From NCBI RefSeq assembly GCF_000802305.1, contig NZ_JTDK01000017.1, positions 88,568 through 152,567 on the forward strand: a stretch of DNA of 64,000 bases, given 5' to 3'. The DNA comes from Microbacterium mangrovi (GTDB lineage Bacteria > Actinomycetota > Actinomycetes > Actinomycetales > Microbacteriaceae). The position numbers were made by a program, and so were the translations under genes. Numbering within the stretch: position 1 is the stretch's first letter; every line of letters begins with the position of its first letter. The notes under the pieces were generated by a model. That model was not told the DNA's origin, ran no database searches, and was given only the letters and a program-made list of their open reading frames with translations. Below, in pieces: positions 32,552 to 41,465 of the stretch.

Positions 32552-34204
32552 GTGCGAAAAGCGCCATCCCCCTCCTCCTCGACCCGTCGCCGCCTCGTCG
32601 TCGGCGGCGCCCTGCTGGCGACCGCGGTGCTCGCCGCCGGCGGCGCGGTCGCGGCATCCGCCCATCCCGTGGCCGACGCGTCGGCCTCCACGAAGACGCC
32701 CATCAAGCATGTCGTCGTCATCTTCGGCGAGAACGTGTCGTACGACCACTACTTCGGCACGTACCCGAACGCGGCGAACACCGACGGGACCACGTTCACC
32801 GCCGCCGCGCACACGCCTGCCAACGACAACCTCGTCAGCTCGGGCGCGCTGAAGAGCAACCCGAACCTGTACCCGCCGACCCGGCTCGCGTCGAGCCAGG
32901 CATCCACCTGCGACCAGAACCACGCGTACAAGCCCGAGCAGAACGCCGTCGACGGCGGCCTCATGGACAAGTTCGTGCAGAGCGTGTCCGTCGACACCTG
33001 CACCGGCCTCTACGGCACGCCCGGCCTCGCGATGGACTACTACGACGGCAACACCGTCACGGGCATGTGGAACTACGCCCAGCACTACGCCATGTCGGAC
33101 AACTCGTGGGATGCCACGTTCGGCCCCTCGACCCCGGGCGCGCTGAACCTCATCTCCGGCCAGACGCACGGCTTCACCGAGGTCGACTCGGTCACCGGGC
33201 AGCAGGTCGCCACCCCGGGCAGCTACACGCTCGCCGACCCCAACCCGGCCGGCGTCGGCACGGTCATCAACGACCCCGACCCCGCGTTCGACGACTGCTC
33301 GGACAAGAACCACACCTCCACCAACACGCTCGCCGCCGGCCACGGCAAGAACATCGGCGACCTGCTCAACAGCAAGGGCGTCACGTGGGGCTGGTTCCAG
33401 GGCGGGTTCCGCCCGACCACGACCGCCGGCACGAACGGAGCGACGTACTCCGTGTGCGGTTCCAAGCACACCAACCTCGCCGGGGCATCCGTCGTCGACT
33501 ACAGCCCGCACCACAACCCCTTCGCGTACTACGCGTCGACGTCGAACCCGCACCACCTGGCCCCGTCGTCGGTGGGCATGATCGGCAAGACCGACCAGGC
33601 CAACCACCAGTACGACCTGACCGACTTCGACTCCGCGCTGCAGGGCGGAAACCTCCCCGCGGTGAGCTTCCTGAAGGCCTCCGAGTACCAGGACGGCCAC
33701 GCCGGATACTCCGACCCGATCGACGAGCAGCACTTCATCGTCAACGAGATCAACGCGCTGCAGAAGTCGAAGTACTGGTCCTCGACCGCGGTGGTCATCG
33801 CGTACGACGACTCGGACGGCTGGTACGACCACGTCGCCCCGACGATCACCAACGCGTCGCACTCGACCGTCAACGACGCGTCGGTGTGCACCACCTCGAC
33901 CGCGCCCGTCGCCGGCGGCTACGCCGACCGCTGCGGACCGAGCCAGCGCCTGCCGCTGCTGGTGATCTCGCCCTACGCCAAGACGAACTTCGTCGCGCAC
34001 AACGTGACCACCCAGCCCTCGGTGCTGAAGTTCATCGAGGACAACTGGGGCACCGGCCGCATCGGGGACAGCTCGTTCGACGCCACCGCCGGCTCGCTGA
34101 ACCCGATGTTCCAGTTCGGCCGGGCGGACGACAAGCGCGTGCTGCTGAACGCCGACGGCTCGGTCGCCTCCGTCACTCGCGCGGGTGACGGCGACAGCCA
34201 GTAA
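32552..34204 (+). CDS. Secreted phosphoesterase (phospholipase C/acid phosphatase family)
   Basis: The 550-residue protein starts at GTG 32552, with GGAAGGA upstream. A signal with Arg triplet (STRRRLVVGGALL) may be Tat-type. The phosphoesterase family (PF04185) hallmarks are IKHVVVIFGENVSYDHYFGTYP, the metal-site blocks SDNSWDATFGPSTPGALNLISGQT, HAGYSDPIDEQHFIVNEINAL and TAVVIAYDDSDGWYDH, and GPSQRLPLLVISPYAK. It should release phosphate from phospholipids or phosphomonoesters outside the cell. It is ~65% similar by eye to the paralogue at 45777-47387. Confidence 0.9.
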   Translation: MRKAPSPSSSTRRRLVVGGALLATAVLAAGGAVAASAHPVADASASTKTPIKHVVVIFGENVSYDHYFGTYPNAANTDGTTFTAAAHTPANDNLVSSGALKSNPNLYPPTRLASSQASTCDQNHAYKPEQNAVDGGLMDKFVQSVSVDTCTGLYGTPGLAMDYYDGNTVTGMWNYAQHYAMSDNSWDATFGPSTPGALNLISGQTHGFTEVDSVTGQQVATPGSYTLADPNPAGVGTVINDPDPAFDDCSDKNHTSTNTLAAGHGKNIGDLLNSKGVTWGWFQGGFRPTTTAGTNGATYSVCGSKHTNLAGASVVDYSPHHNPFAYYASTSNPHHLAPSSVGMIGKTDQANHQYDLTDFDSALQGGNLPAVSFLKASEYQDGHAGYSDPIDEQHFIVNEINALQKSKYWSSTAVVIAYDDSDGWYDHVAPTITNASHSTVNDASVCTTSTAPVAGGYADRCGPSQRLPLLVISPYAKTNFVAHNVTTQPSVLKFIEDNWGTGRIGDSSFDATAGSLNPMFQFGRADDKRVLLNADGSVASVTRAGDGDSQ

Positions 34205-34212
34205 TCCACACG

Positions 34213-34258
34213 CGACACGGAACGACCTCGGGGGATGCCCCGGGGTCGTTCCGTGTCG
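34213..34258 (+). terminator. Strong hairpin terminator after the phosphoesterase
   Basis: Arms 34213-34233 and 34238-34258 (cgacacggaacgacc paired with ggtcgttccgtgtcg and continuing) form a 21-bp stem with one G-T pair and a 4-nt loop. A tctcgcttcgctcgctc-type dispersed repeat follows at 34268-34295. Confidence 0.85.
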
Positions 34259-34410
34259 GGGCGGGGTCCCTTCGTCTCGCTTCGCTCGCTCAGGGACCGG
34301 CGGTGCGGGGCCTGGGGGTGTGTGGGGATGCCGGGCGAGGATGCGCGGCGGGAAGCCCGGGGTGGGATGCCGGGAGCGCAGCCCCCGAACTGAACGGTCG
34401 AACAGGTGGC

Positions 34411-34453
34411 AGATTCAAGAATCTAGACACTCATCGCGCCATTTTGATACAGT
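34411..34453 (+). promoter_or_regulatory. Promoter with palindromic operator of the APC permease operon
   Basis: The perfect palindrome agattcaagaatct (34411-34424) abuts TAGACA (34424-34429), and TACAGT follows at 34448-34453 after 18 bp. The co-encoded TetR-type protein is the obvious candidate binder. Confidence 0.6.
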
Positions 34454-34505
34454 CGTTCAGAAATCTGCAGCGGACGACACGACGACGTGTCCAGGAGGTT
34501 CGAGA

Positions 34506-35987
34506 ATGAGCAGCACACCGGCATCCGCCCCCGAACAGGGCACCCTCGCGAAGGGCAAGCTCGGCACGTTCGACATCGTGTTCTTCGTGGTGTCCGCCGC
34601 CGCGCCGCTGACGGTCGCGGTCAGTTCCGCCCCGCTGGCGTTCCTCGTCGGCGGCATCGGCGCCCCGGGAGCCATGCTCGCGAGCGGGGTGGTGCTCATC
34701 CTCTTCGCGATCGGATTCACCGCGATGTCGCGCTACGTGCGCAACACCGGCGCGTTCTACGCCTACGCGGCCGCCGGCCTCGGCAAGCCGGTCGGCGTCG
34801 GGGTCGCGTTCGTCACGATCGTCGCGTACGCCTTCCTCTGCTTCTGCTTCTACGCCCTGCTCGGGTTCTACGCGAACCTCACGTTCGCGCACCTGTTCGG
34901 CATCGATCTGCCCTGGGGCGTGTGGTCGATCGTGTCGGTGCTGATCATCGGATTCCTCGGCTACCGCCGCATCGACGTCGGCGCGAAGGTCCTCGCGGTG
35001 CTGCTGACGGCGGAGATCAGCATCCTGCTCATCATCGGCGTCGCGGTGGTCATCCAGAACGGGGGAGGAATCGTCGCGGCGACCGCGGCATCCTTCAACC
35101 CGGCCAACGTCTTCTTCGCGGGCGGCGCCAGTGCCCTGTTCGTCTTCGGGTTCGGGGCGTTCCTCGGGTTCGAGGGCACGGTCATCTACGCCGAGGAGGC
35201 GAAGGATCCGTCGCGCACGGTGCCGCGCGCCACGTACATCGCGATCGCGTTCCTCGGCATCTTCTACGCGTTCACGTTCTGGGTGCTGACGCTCGCGTTC
35301 GGACCGAACGGCGTGATCGAGCTGGCGAACTCGAAGCACGCCGAAGACATGCAGTTCCTCGCGGGCGAGCACGCCCTCGGCGCCTGGGCCGGCGTCGTCA
35401 TGCAGGTGCTCATCGTGACGAGCTTCTTCGCGTGCACCCTCGCGTTCCACAACGCGTGCTCCCGCTACCTGTTCTCGCTCGGCCGGGAGCGCCTCCTGCC
35501 CGCACCCCTGGCCCGCACGCACCCGCGCATGCAGTCGCCGTATCTCGCCAGCATCACGCTCTCGGTCATCTGCCTGATCGCGATGATCCTCGCGATCGTC
35601 TCGGGACAGGACCCGTTCCTCGGCATCGGCCTGTGGAGCTACGCGATCGGTGTCGCCGGTCTCGTCTTCGCGCAGGGCGTCGCCGCGATCTCGGTGATCG
35701 GGTTCTTCTGGAAGGACCGCCGCGGATACTCCGTCTGGCACGTCGTCGTCGCACCCGTGCTGGGTGCCGTGGGCCTCCTCGCCGCGTTCGTCGTGATCGC
35801 CACCCACTTCGACCTCGTCTCAGGGGTCGAAGGCCCGATCAACCAGGGGATGCTGGCGTGCGTTCCGATCATCTTCGTCGGCGGCATCGTCGTCGGTCTC
35901 GTCATGAAGCGCCGCGCACCCGCGCGATACGCTGCGCTGACGCAGTCGGTCACCGTGCTGCCCGCCGAAGAACTGGAGGTCGTCTGA
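34506..35987 (+). CDS. APC-family amino acid/peptide permease
   Basis: The 493-residue protein has 12 predicted TM helices. Helix 1 contains the APC substrate segment (FDIVFFVVSAAAPLTVAVSSAPLAFLVGGIGAPGAMLASG), and TM6 contains FGFGAFLGFEGTVIYAEEAKDPSRTVPRATYIAI, diagnostic of the superfamily. Substrate unknown; co-transcription with an N-terminal-nucleophile aminopeptidase suggests small peptides, beta-amino acid derivatives or amino acid amides. The stop overlaps the TetR start (TGATG). Confidence 0.92.
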   Translation: MSSTPASAPEQGTLAKGKLGTFDIVFFVVSAAAPLTVAVSSAPLAFLVGGIGAPGAMLASGVVLILFAIGFTAMSRYVRNTGAFYAYAAAGLGKPVGVGVAFVTIVAYAFLCFCFYALLGFYANLTFAHLFGIDLPWGVWSIVSVLIIGFLGYRRIDVGAKVLAVLLTAEISILLIIGVAVVIQNGGGIVAATAASFNPANVFFAGGASALFVFGFGAFLGFEGTVIYAEEAKDPSRTVPRATYIAIAFLGIFYAFTFWVLTLAFGPNGVIELANSKHAEDMQFLAGEHALGAWAGVVMQVLIVTSFFACTLAFHNACSRYLFSLGRERLLPAPLARTHPRMQSPYLASITLSVICLIAMILAIVSGQDPFLGIGLWSYAIGVAGLVFAQGVAAISVIGFFWKDRRGYSVWHVVVAPVLGAVGLLAAFVVIATHFDLVSGVEGPINQGMLACVPIIFVGGIVVGLVMKRRAPARYAALTQSVTVLPAEELEVV

Positions 35988-36631
35988 TGGCCGCAGCCAA
36001 GAGCGCCCAGCGCCGGCAGGATCTGCTGCAGGCCACGAGCCGCGTCATCAGCGAACGCGGGCTGTCCGGCGCGAGCGTGCGGACGGTCGCCGAGCAGGCC
36101 CAGATGAGCGCCGGCAGCGTGCTCTACCACTTCGAGAGCTTCGACCAGCTCGTCGAGACCGCCGTGCGCGGCGCGATCGAGGAGTTCATCGACAACCGGC
36201 GGCGGCTGTCCGAAGCCCACCGGGACCCGCTCGCGCGCCTGCGCGCGACGATCGAGGCCGGCATCCCGGAGCGCATCAGCGACGACCTGCGCATCGTGTA
36301 CGAGGCATCCGCGGCGATGCGCGAGAAGTCCCGGTTCAAGGCGGCGCTGTCGCTGCTGCTGGAGCGCCAGGTCGCCCTGTACACGACGATCATCGAGGTC
36401 GGCACGGCGCTCGGCGCGTTCCGTCCGCGCATGGACACCCTCGCGATCGCGGCGAACCTCGTCGCCCTCGAGGACGCCTACGACCTGTACCTGCTCGACG
36501 AGGACAACTGGCAGCGCGACCGCTACCTGCAGAACACGATGCAGTTCGCCGAGCTCGCCCTCGACTGCGTGCTGATCGCGCCGGATGCCGCGCCGGATGC
36601 CGGCGCCGAGACCCCGGAGGAGACCCCGTGA
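35987..36631 (+). CDS. TetR-family regulator
   Basis: The 214-residue protein has an N-terminal HTH (RRQDLLQATSRVISERGLSGASVRTVAEQAQMSAGSVLYHFESFDQLVE), followed by an all-helical ligand domain. BetI-like features (GSVLYHF, LEDAYDLYLLDEDNWQRDRYL) are seen. It is embedded between the permease and DmpA genes, with 1-nt and 4-nt overlaps, and probably controls this operon through the palindrome at 34411-34424. Confidence 0.92.
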   Translation: MAAAKSAQRRQDLLQATSRVISERGLSGASVRTVAEQAQMSAGSVLYHFESFDQLVETAVRGAIEEFIDNRRRLSEAHRDPLARLRATIEAGIPERISDDLRIVYEASAAMREKSRFKAALSLLLERQVALYTTIIEVGTALGAFRPRMDTLAIAANLVALEDAYDLYLLDEDNWQRDRYLQNTMQFAELALDCVLIAPDAAPDAGAETPEETP

Positions 36632-37785
36632 CCGACCCGTCCGCCGCGACCGCCGTGACCCTGGACATCCCGACCGGGACTGTCCGTGCCCGCGATCTCG
36701 GCATCCCCTTCGACGGCGAACCCGGGCCCTGGAACGCGATCACCGACGTGCCCGGCCTCGAGGTCGGCTACGTCACCCTCGTCTCCGACGGCCCGGACGC
36801 CGCCCGCACCGGCGTCACCGCGATCCTTCCCCGCGGCCGGGACAAGGCCGGCATGCCGTGCGCGGCCGGCGTCGCCGTGCTCAACGGCAACGGCGAGCTG
36901 ACCGGACGCAGCTGGATCGAGGAGGCCGGACAGTTCCAGACGCCGGTCGCCATCACCAACTCTCACGCGGTGGGCGCCGTGCACCGCGGCGTCGACCGGT
37001 GGCTGGCCGAGCACGATCCGGCCACGGCCGCCCAGTGGATGCTGCCCGTCGTCGGCGAGACCTGGGACGGCTACCTCAACTCCATCAACGCCGACCTCGT
37101 GCGCCCGGAGCACGCGATCGCCGCGCTGGATGCCGCGGCATCCGGGCCCCTCGCCGAAGGCAACGTCGGGGGCGGCACCGGCATGAACTGCTACGGGTTC
37201 AAGGGCGGCACCGGCACCGCGTCGCGCATCGTGCGCGGCGGGGACGCGTCGTGGACCGTGGGAGTGCTGCTGCAGGCGAACTTCGGGTCCCGCCACGAGC
37301 TGCGCGTCGGCGGGCATCCGCTCGGGCGCACCTCCGCGGCGCCGAACCCGATGGAGACCACGGACTGGTTCGAGCGCGAGGTCGCCGGTGCCGGGCCGGC
37401 GGTGCCGGGCGCCGGCAGCGTGATCGTCGTGGTCGCGACGGATGCCCCGCTGCTGCCCGACCAGTGCCGCGCCCTCGCCCGGCGCGTGCCGCTCGGCCTC
37501 GCCCGCACCGGGACGACGGGCAGCCACTTCTCGGGCGACATCTTCCTGGCGTTCTCGACCGCGAACGAGGGGGCCCTGGCATCCCGCATGGGCGTGCCGA
37601 CGGGCACCGTCCAGACGCTCGAGCACGTCAGCTGGGGAGGCATCGACGCGTTCTACGCCGCCGTCGTCGAGGCGGTCGAGGAGGCCGTGCTGAACGCGCT
37701 CGTCGCCGCTCGCGACATGGTCGGCCGCGACGGCCACGCCAGCTACGCTCTCCCGCACGACGAGGTCCGCGCCGCCTTCGCGTGA
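36628..37785 (+). CDS. DmpA-type aminopeptidase (S58 family)
   Basis: The 385-residue protein starts at GTG 36628. It matches the DmpA/BapA family along its length: ITDVPGLEVGYVTL, GVTAILPRGRD, PVAITNSHAVGAVHRGV, EGNVGGGTGMNCYGFKGGTGTASR. The self-cleavage site is QANFG|SRHELRV, where Ser221 becomes the N-terminal nucleophile. Such enzymes cleave N-terminal D- or beta-amino acids from peptides and amides. No signal peptide, so it should act on imported substrate. Last gene of the APC-TetR-DmpA operon. Confidence 0.93.
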   Translation: MTDPSAATAVTLDIPTGTVRARDLGIPFDGEPGPWNAITDVPGLEVGYVTLVSDGPDAARTGVTAILPRGRDKAGMPCAAGVAVLNGNGELTGRSWIEEAGQFQTPVAITNSHAVGAVHRGVDRWLAEHDPATAAQWMLPVVGETWDGYLNSINADLVRPEHAIAALDAAASGPLAEGNVGGGTGMNCYGFKGGTGTASRIVRGGDASWTVGVLLQANFGSRHELRVGGHPLGRTSAAPNPMETTDWFEREVAGAGPAVPGAGSVIVVVATDAPLLPDQCRALARRVPLGLARTGTTGSHFSGDIFLAFSTANEGALASRMGVPTGTVQTLEHVSWGGIDAFYAAVVEAVEEAVLNALVAARDMVGRDGHASYALPHDEVRAAFA

Positions 37786-37797
37786 GCCGCGTCTTGC

Positions 37798-37855
37798 GGG
37801 CTGAGCTTGTCGAAGCCCGTTCGCCCGGGGTGTTGCTCTTCGACAGGCTCAGGGC
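37798..37855. repeat. 58-bp compound palindromic repeat (second copy)
   Basis: Same layout as 21678-21735: GGGCTGAGCTTGTCGAAGCCC-type palindrome, a short spacer with GCCCGGGGT, then CTTCGACAGGCTCAGGGC. It again lies between convergent genes (DmpA and TetR). Confidence 0.85.
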
Positions 37856-37869
37856 GCGCGGTCGACGGC

Positions 37870-38481
37870 TCAGGGCGCGCGATCGGCCAGCCCGCGGATG
37901 GCGGTGTCCACCACGCGGGCGGCGACATCCTGGATCTCGGACTCGCTCAGCCGGCCGGCGGGGCCGTGCAGCACGAGCAGGGCGAACCCGTGCACGGCCG
38001 ACCAACAGGGCCATTCCGCGCCCGGACGGGCGGATGCCGGCAGGTCGCCCTCCCGCACCATGGCGTCGAGCGCATCCACCAGTGCGATCAGCGGCGCCGG
38101 CATCCCGGACTCGCCGGGCAGTGCCCGGCTGGTGAAGAACGCCGTCTCGAACCACCCCGTCTCGCGCCGCGCGAACGCGATGTAGCCGAGGCCGACGGCG
38201 CGCAGGCGCTCGCGGCCGGTGAGCCCGGCGGAGTCCGCGGAGGATGCCTGCATCCGCGCGGCCATGTCGTCCTGGATCCGCTGGGCGATGGCGTGCAGCA
38301 GCTGCTCGCGGTCGGCGAAGTGCCGGTACGCGGCGCTCGGTGACACCCCGGCCCGGCGGGTGACGTCGCGCAGCGACAGCGCGGCGGGGCCGCCCCTGCG
38401 GGTCAGCTCGAGGCCGGCATCCACCAGCGCGGCGCGCAGATTGCCGTGGTGGTACGTGTCGCGGGTGGCGGTCTCGGTCAT
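37870..38481 (-). CDS. TetR-family regulator divergent from DUF899
   Basis: The 203-residue protein has HTH YHHGNLRAALVDAGLELTRRGGPAALSLRDVTRRAGVSPSAAYRHFADREQLLHAIAQ, a very common actinobacterial TetR form, and a TetR_C_33-like helical domain (GYIAFARRETGWFETAFFTS). It is transcribed away from the DUF899 gene with 84 bp between. An inverted repeat lies in that gap, implying autoregulation and control of the neighbour. Confidence 0.93.
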   Translation of the reverse strand: MTETATRDTYHHGNLRAALVDAGLELTRRGGPAALSLRDVTRRAGVSPSAAYRHFADREQLLHAIAQRIQDDMAARMQASSADSAGLTGRERLRAVGLGYIAFARRETGWFETAFFTSRALPGESGMPAPLIALVDALDAMVREGDLPASARPGAEWPCWSAVHGFALLVLHGPAGRLSESEIQDVAARVVDTAIRGLADRAP

Positions 38482-38510
38482 CCGACCCCCCTTTCCGAAC
38501 GCGAGTCACA

Positions 38511-38527
38511 TGTGTACGCTGTAAACA
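38511..38527. promoter_or_regulatory. Putative TetR operator
   Basis: tgtgtacgctgtaaaca is a 7-3-7 inverted repeat with one mismatch, flanked by CACATGTG and CGCATGTG half-palindromes. It overlaps the divergent promoter region of the TetR and DUF899 genes. Confidence 0.55.
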
Positions 38528-38565
38528 TATCGCATGTGAACTGCGTGCACATCGAGGAGGATGCC

Positions 38566-39252
38566 ATGACCACCGCCCTTCCGCCCATCGTCGACGCGGC
38601 CACCTGGCAGCAGCAGCTCGACCAGCTGCGGGTCCGCGAGAAGGCCGCCACCCACGAGCTCGACGCGATCGCCGCCCAGCGCCGTCACCTGCCGATGGTG
38701 GAGCTGCCGCCGTACACCCTCGACTCGGCCGACGGACCGGTGAGGCTCGTCGACGTGTTCCAGGGCAAGAGCCAGCTGATCACCTACCACCACATGTGGC
38801 GCGACGGCGCCGAGTGGCAGTGCCCGGGATGCACCGGTTTCACCGCCCAGTTCGCGCGGCTCGCGTTCCTCGACCACAACGATGCCCGGTTCGTGATCGT
38901 CACGCAGGGCGAGATCGGCGAGGCTCTCGCCTACCGCGAGAAGGTCGGCAACCGGATGGAGTGGTACTCCACGGCGAACAGCCCCTTCGGGGCGGACGTG
39001 GGCGCGCCGAAGGGCGGCGGATTCGCCCTGAACGTCTTCCTCCGCGACGGGGACACCGTCTACCGCACCTGGGCGACGTCCGGGCGCGGCAGCGAGCAGC
39101 TCGGCTACACGTTCGGACTCATCGACATCCTCCCGTACGGCCGGCGCGAGGACTGGCAGGACTCTCCGGACGGCTGGCCGCAGGGCGGCCGGGGCAACGG
39201 GTGGCCGTCGTCGAAGGACGTCGCCGCCGCGTACGGTCCGCACACGCACTGA
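38566..39252 (+). CDS. DUF899 thioredoxin-like protein
   Basis: The 228-residue protein starts at ATG 38566 after GAGGAGG. DUF899 features are LPPIVDAATWQQQLDQLRVREKAATHELDAIAAQRRHLPMVEL, LVDVFQGKSQLITYHHMWRDGAEWQCPGCTGFTAQF (with a C-x-x-C pair), and VFLRDGDTVYRTWATSGRGSEQLGYTFGLIDILPYGRREDWQDSP. The fold is thioredoxin-like; function undetermined. Probably repressed by the divergent TetR. Confidence 0.92.
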   Translation: MTTALPPIVDAATWQQQLDQLRVREKAATHELDAIAAQRRHLPMVELPPYTLDSADGPVRLVDVFQGKSQLITYHHMWRDGAEWQCPGCTGFTAQFARLAFLDHNDARFVIVTQGEIGEALAYREKVGNRMEWYSTANSPFGADVGAPKGGGFALNVFLRDGDTVYRTWATSGRGSEQLGYTFGLIDILPYGRREDWQDSPDGWPQGGRGNGWPSSKDVAAAYGPHTH

Positions 39253-39349
39253 GACCGGCGCGGCATCCGGCATCGGGGATGCACAGGTGGTTCATGGATT
39301 CGGATGTCAGCCTGGAGGTCCACTGACGCCCGAACGAAATGAGGACGCC

Positions 39350-39595
39350 ATGAACTGCCCCGTCGACGGCCAGACCCTGGTCATGAGCGAACGCTCCGGC
39401 ATCGAGATCGACTACTGCCCGCAGTGCCGGGGCGTGTGGCTCGACCGCGGCGAGCTCGACAAGATCATCGAACGATCGGCATCCGCCCCGGCGCAGTACG
39501 CGCCGCCGCCGCAGCGGTACGACGACCGCGGGTACGACAAGCACGGGTACCACGGCAAGAAGAAGTCGAGCTGGCTGGGAGAGCTGTTCGACTGA
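39350..39595 (+). CDS. TFIIB-type zinc-ribbon protein
   Basis: The 81-residue protein reads MNCPVDGQTLVMSERSGIEI, then DYCPQCRGVWLDRGELDKIIE, the zf-TFIIB (PF13453) motif with C-P-x-C pairs and WLDRGEL. A Tyr/Pro/Gln-rich linker and a basic tail (HGKKKSSWLGELFD) follow, the standard architecture of small bacterial members. Function unknown. GAGG lies 7 nt before ATG 39350. Confidence 0.9.
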   Translation: MNCPVDGQTLVMSERSGIEIDYCPQCRGVWLDRGELDKIIERSASAPAQYAPPPQRYDDRGYDKHGYHGKKKSSWLGELFD

Positions 39596-39613
39596 CCGGG
39601 TGCGGATGCCGCG

Positions 39614-40123
39614 TCAGACGCGGAGCGGCTCCAGCAGCCGGTGCGGCTCCTTCAGGGCCGCCTGGTAGGGGTCGTTCGCGCCCTCGGGCTGCGGCTTGCG
39701 GATGACGATGTCGCCCGCGTCGGGGATGACGCCGCACTCCGAACAGGTGCCCTGCACGGTGAGCGGCGCGCCGTCGGTGCGGTGCGTGTAGACCATCCGG
39801 CGGTCGGGGGCGACGTAGTTCTCGTTGCCCCACTGCGCGAGCGAGAAGATCGCGGGCCACAGCGCCTCGCCCTTCGGGGTGAGCACGTACTCGTCGCGCG
39901 CGCCGTGGCCGGGGACGCGGTCCACGACTCCGTGGTCGACCAGCCGCGTGAGGCGGTCGGTGAGCGTCGCGGGCGGGATGCCGATGTGCTTCTGCAGGTC
40001 GGAGTAGCGCCGGATGCCGTAGAAGAGGTCGCGCACGACCAGCAGGGTCCAGCGCTCGCCCACGACTTCGAGGGCGCGCGCCACGGCGCAGTCCTGGCCT
40101 GCGTAGTCCGTTCCCAGAGGCAT
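39614..40123 (-). CDS. HxlR-family regulator
   Basis: The 169-residue protein begins at ATG 40123, with TACGAT ending 6 nt upstream (leaderless pattern). HxlR motifs: CAVARALEVVGERWTLLVVRDLFYGIRRYSDLQKHIGIPPATLTDRLTRLVDHGVVDR. Unlike minimal HxlR proteins it has a ~65-residue C-terminal part with a possible C-x-x-C (GTCSECG). It is divergent from the MFS gene and most likely represses it, binding the ACTTCA/TGAAGT sites in between. Confidence 0.93.
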   Translation of the reverse strand: MPLGTDYAGQDCAVARALEVVGERWTLLVVRDLFYGIRRYSDLQKHIGIPPATLTDRLTRLVDHGVVDRVPGHGARDEYVLTPKGEALWPAIFSLAQWGNENYVAPDRRMVYTHRTDGAPLTVQGTCSECGVIPDAGDIVIRKPQPEGANDPYQAALKEPHRLLEPLRV

Positions 40124-40140
40124 GATCCGATCGTACCAGC

Positions 40141-40186
40141 ACTTCAACCATTGATGCTTGTAACTTCATTGATTGAAGTGCATACT
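40141..40186 (+). promoter_or_regulatory. HxlR operators and MFS promoter
   Basis: ACTTCA-N5-TGAAGT (40163-40179) is a perfect inverted repeat; an imperfect second site starts with ACTTCA at 40141, 22 bp upstream. TTGTAA (40158-40163) and CATACT (40181-40186) form a promoter with a 17-bp spacer that contains the operator. The MFS ATG lies 7 nt after the -10. Confidence 0.75.
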
Positions 40187-40193
40187 GGTCGGC

Positions 40194-41441
40194 ATGACTC
40201 ACGCAGAAGCGGTGCCGTTCACGGCATCCACCCCCGTGATCGCCGCCAGACGGCCCCTCCGCCTGCCGCGCACGGCTGGATTCGTCGCGATGTCGGCCAC
40301 GCTCCTGGCCTTCTTCGTCGCGGCCGGCGCCCCCACCCCGCTGCTGCCGCTCTACGAGCACGAGTGGGGGTTCCCGCCGTCGATGCTCACGGTCGCGTTC
40401 GGCGTCTACGCGTTCGCGCTCATCGCCGCCCTGCTCGTGTTCGGGTCGCTCTCCGACCACATCGGACGCCGGCCGGTGCTCATCGGCTCGCTCGTCGTCG
40501 AACTCGTGTCGATGGTGGTGTTCCTCTTCTCGCCCGCCATCGGCTGGCTCATCGTCGGCCGGGTGCTGCAGGGCCTCGCCACCGGGGTCGCGTCGAGCAC
40601 GTTCGGCGCGGCGATCGTCGAGCTCGCACCCGAGAAGCGCAAGAAGCTGGGCGCGGTGATGTCGAGCTTCGCGACCACCGCGGGCCTCGGCGTCGGCGCC
40701 CTCGTGTCCGGAGTGATCGCCTTCGCCATCCCGACCGCGGCCGCCACCACCGTCTGGCTGGCGCTGGTGGTGGTGATGGTCGCCGGGACGGTTGCCGCCG
40801 TCCTCACGCCCGAGACCTCGACGCGTCGCGCGGGCGCTGCGGCCTCGCTGATCCCGCGGGTGAGCGTCCCCCCGCGGGTGCGCCGGCTGTTCGCCGCGAC
40901 CGCGCCGACCGTCGTGGCCGTGTTCCTGGAGACGGCCCTCTTCCTCGGCCTCCTGCCGATGATCCTCGCCAGCGTGTTCCACGTCCAGGCACCGGTGCTC
41001 GGAGGAGCGATCAACTTCGTGATGTTCGCCACGGCGACCGTCACCGCCGGGGCGACGGGCGCCATCCACCCGCGGAGGCTCAAGGTCCTCGGCAACGTCG
41101 CCCTCGTCGTCGGCGCCGTGCTCGTGCTCGGCGGCCTCGCCACCGCACAGCTCGTCTTCCTGTGGATGTCGGCCCTGGTGTCGGGCTTCGGCATGGGCGC
41201 GGGCTTCACCGGCAGCAACCGCGGGCTCGTCCCCGAGGTCGAACCCCACCAGCGCGCGGGGCTGTTCAGCGCCATCTTCGTGGTCGCGTACGTCACGTTC
41301 GGAGCATCCGCGATCATCGCCGGGTTCATCGCCACCGCGGTCGGCGTCACCGCCATGGCCGTCGGCTACGGCATCCTCCTCGCCGTCGCGGCCCTCGTCG
41401 GGCTGACGCTCACCGCCGCGTCCCGTCCGCGCACGCACTGA
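40194..41441 (+). CDS. MFS transporter
   Basis: The 415-residue protein has 12 predicted helices and MFS motif A in the 2-3 loop (FGSLSDHIGRRPVLIGSL), plus GRVLQGLATGVASSTFGAAIVEL. The long 6-7 loop is basic. Gene start chosen at ATG 40194 for the leaderless promoter. Divergence from an HxlR regulator suggests inducible drug or metabolite efflux; substrate not deducible. Confidence 0.92.
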   Translation: MTHAEAVPFTASTPVIAARRPLRLPRTAGFVAMSATLLAFFVAAGAPTPLLPLYEHEWGFPPSMLTVAFGVYAFALIAALLVFGSLSDHIGRRPVLIGSLVVELVSMVVFLFSPAIGWLIVGRVLQGLATGVASSTFGAAIVELAPEKRKKLGAVMSSFATTAGLGVGALVSGVIAFAIPTAAATTVWLALVVVMVAGTVAAVLTPETSTRRAGAAASLIPRVSVPPRVRRLFAATAPTVVAVFLETALFLGLLPMILASVFHVQAPVLGGAINFVMFATATVTAGATGAIHPRRLKVLGNVALVVGAVLVLGGLATAQLVFLWMSALVSGFGMGAGFTGSNRGLVPEVEPHQRAGLFSAIFVVAYVTFGASAIIAGFIATAVGVTAMAVGYGILLAVAALVGLTLTAASRPRTH

Positions 41442-41465
41442 GACGCACACGGGTGGGATGCCGGA

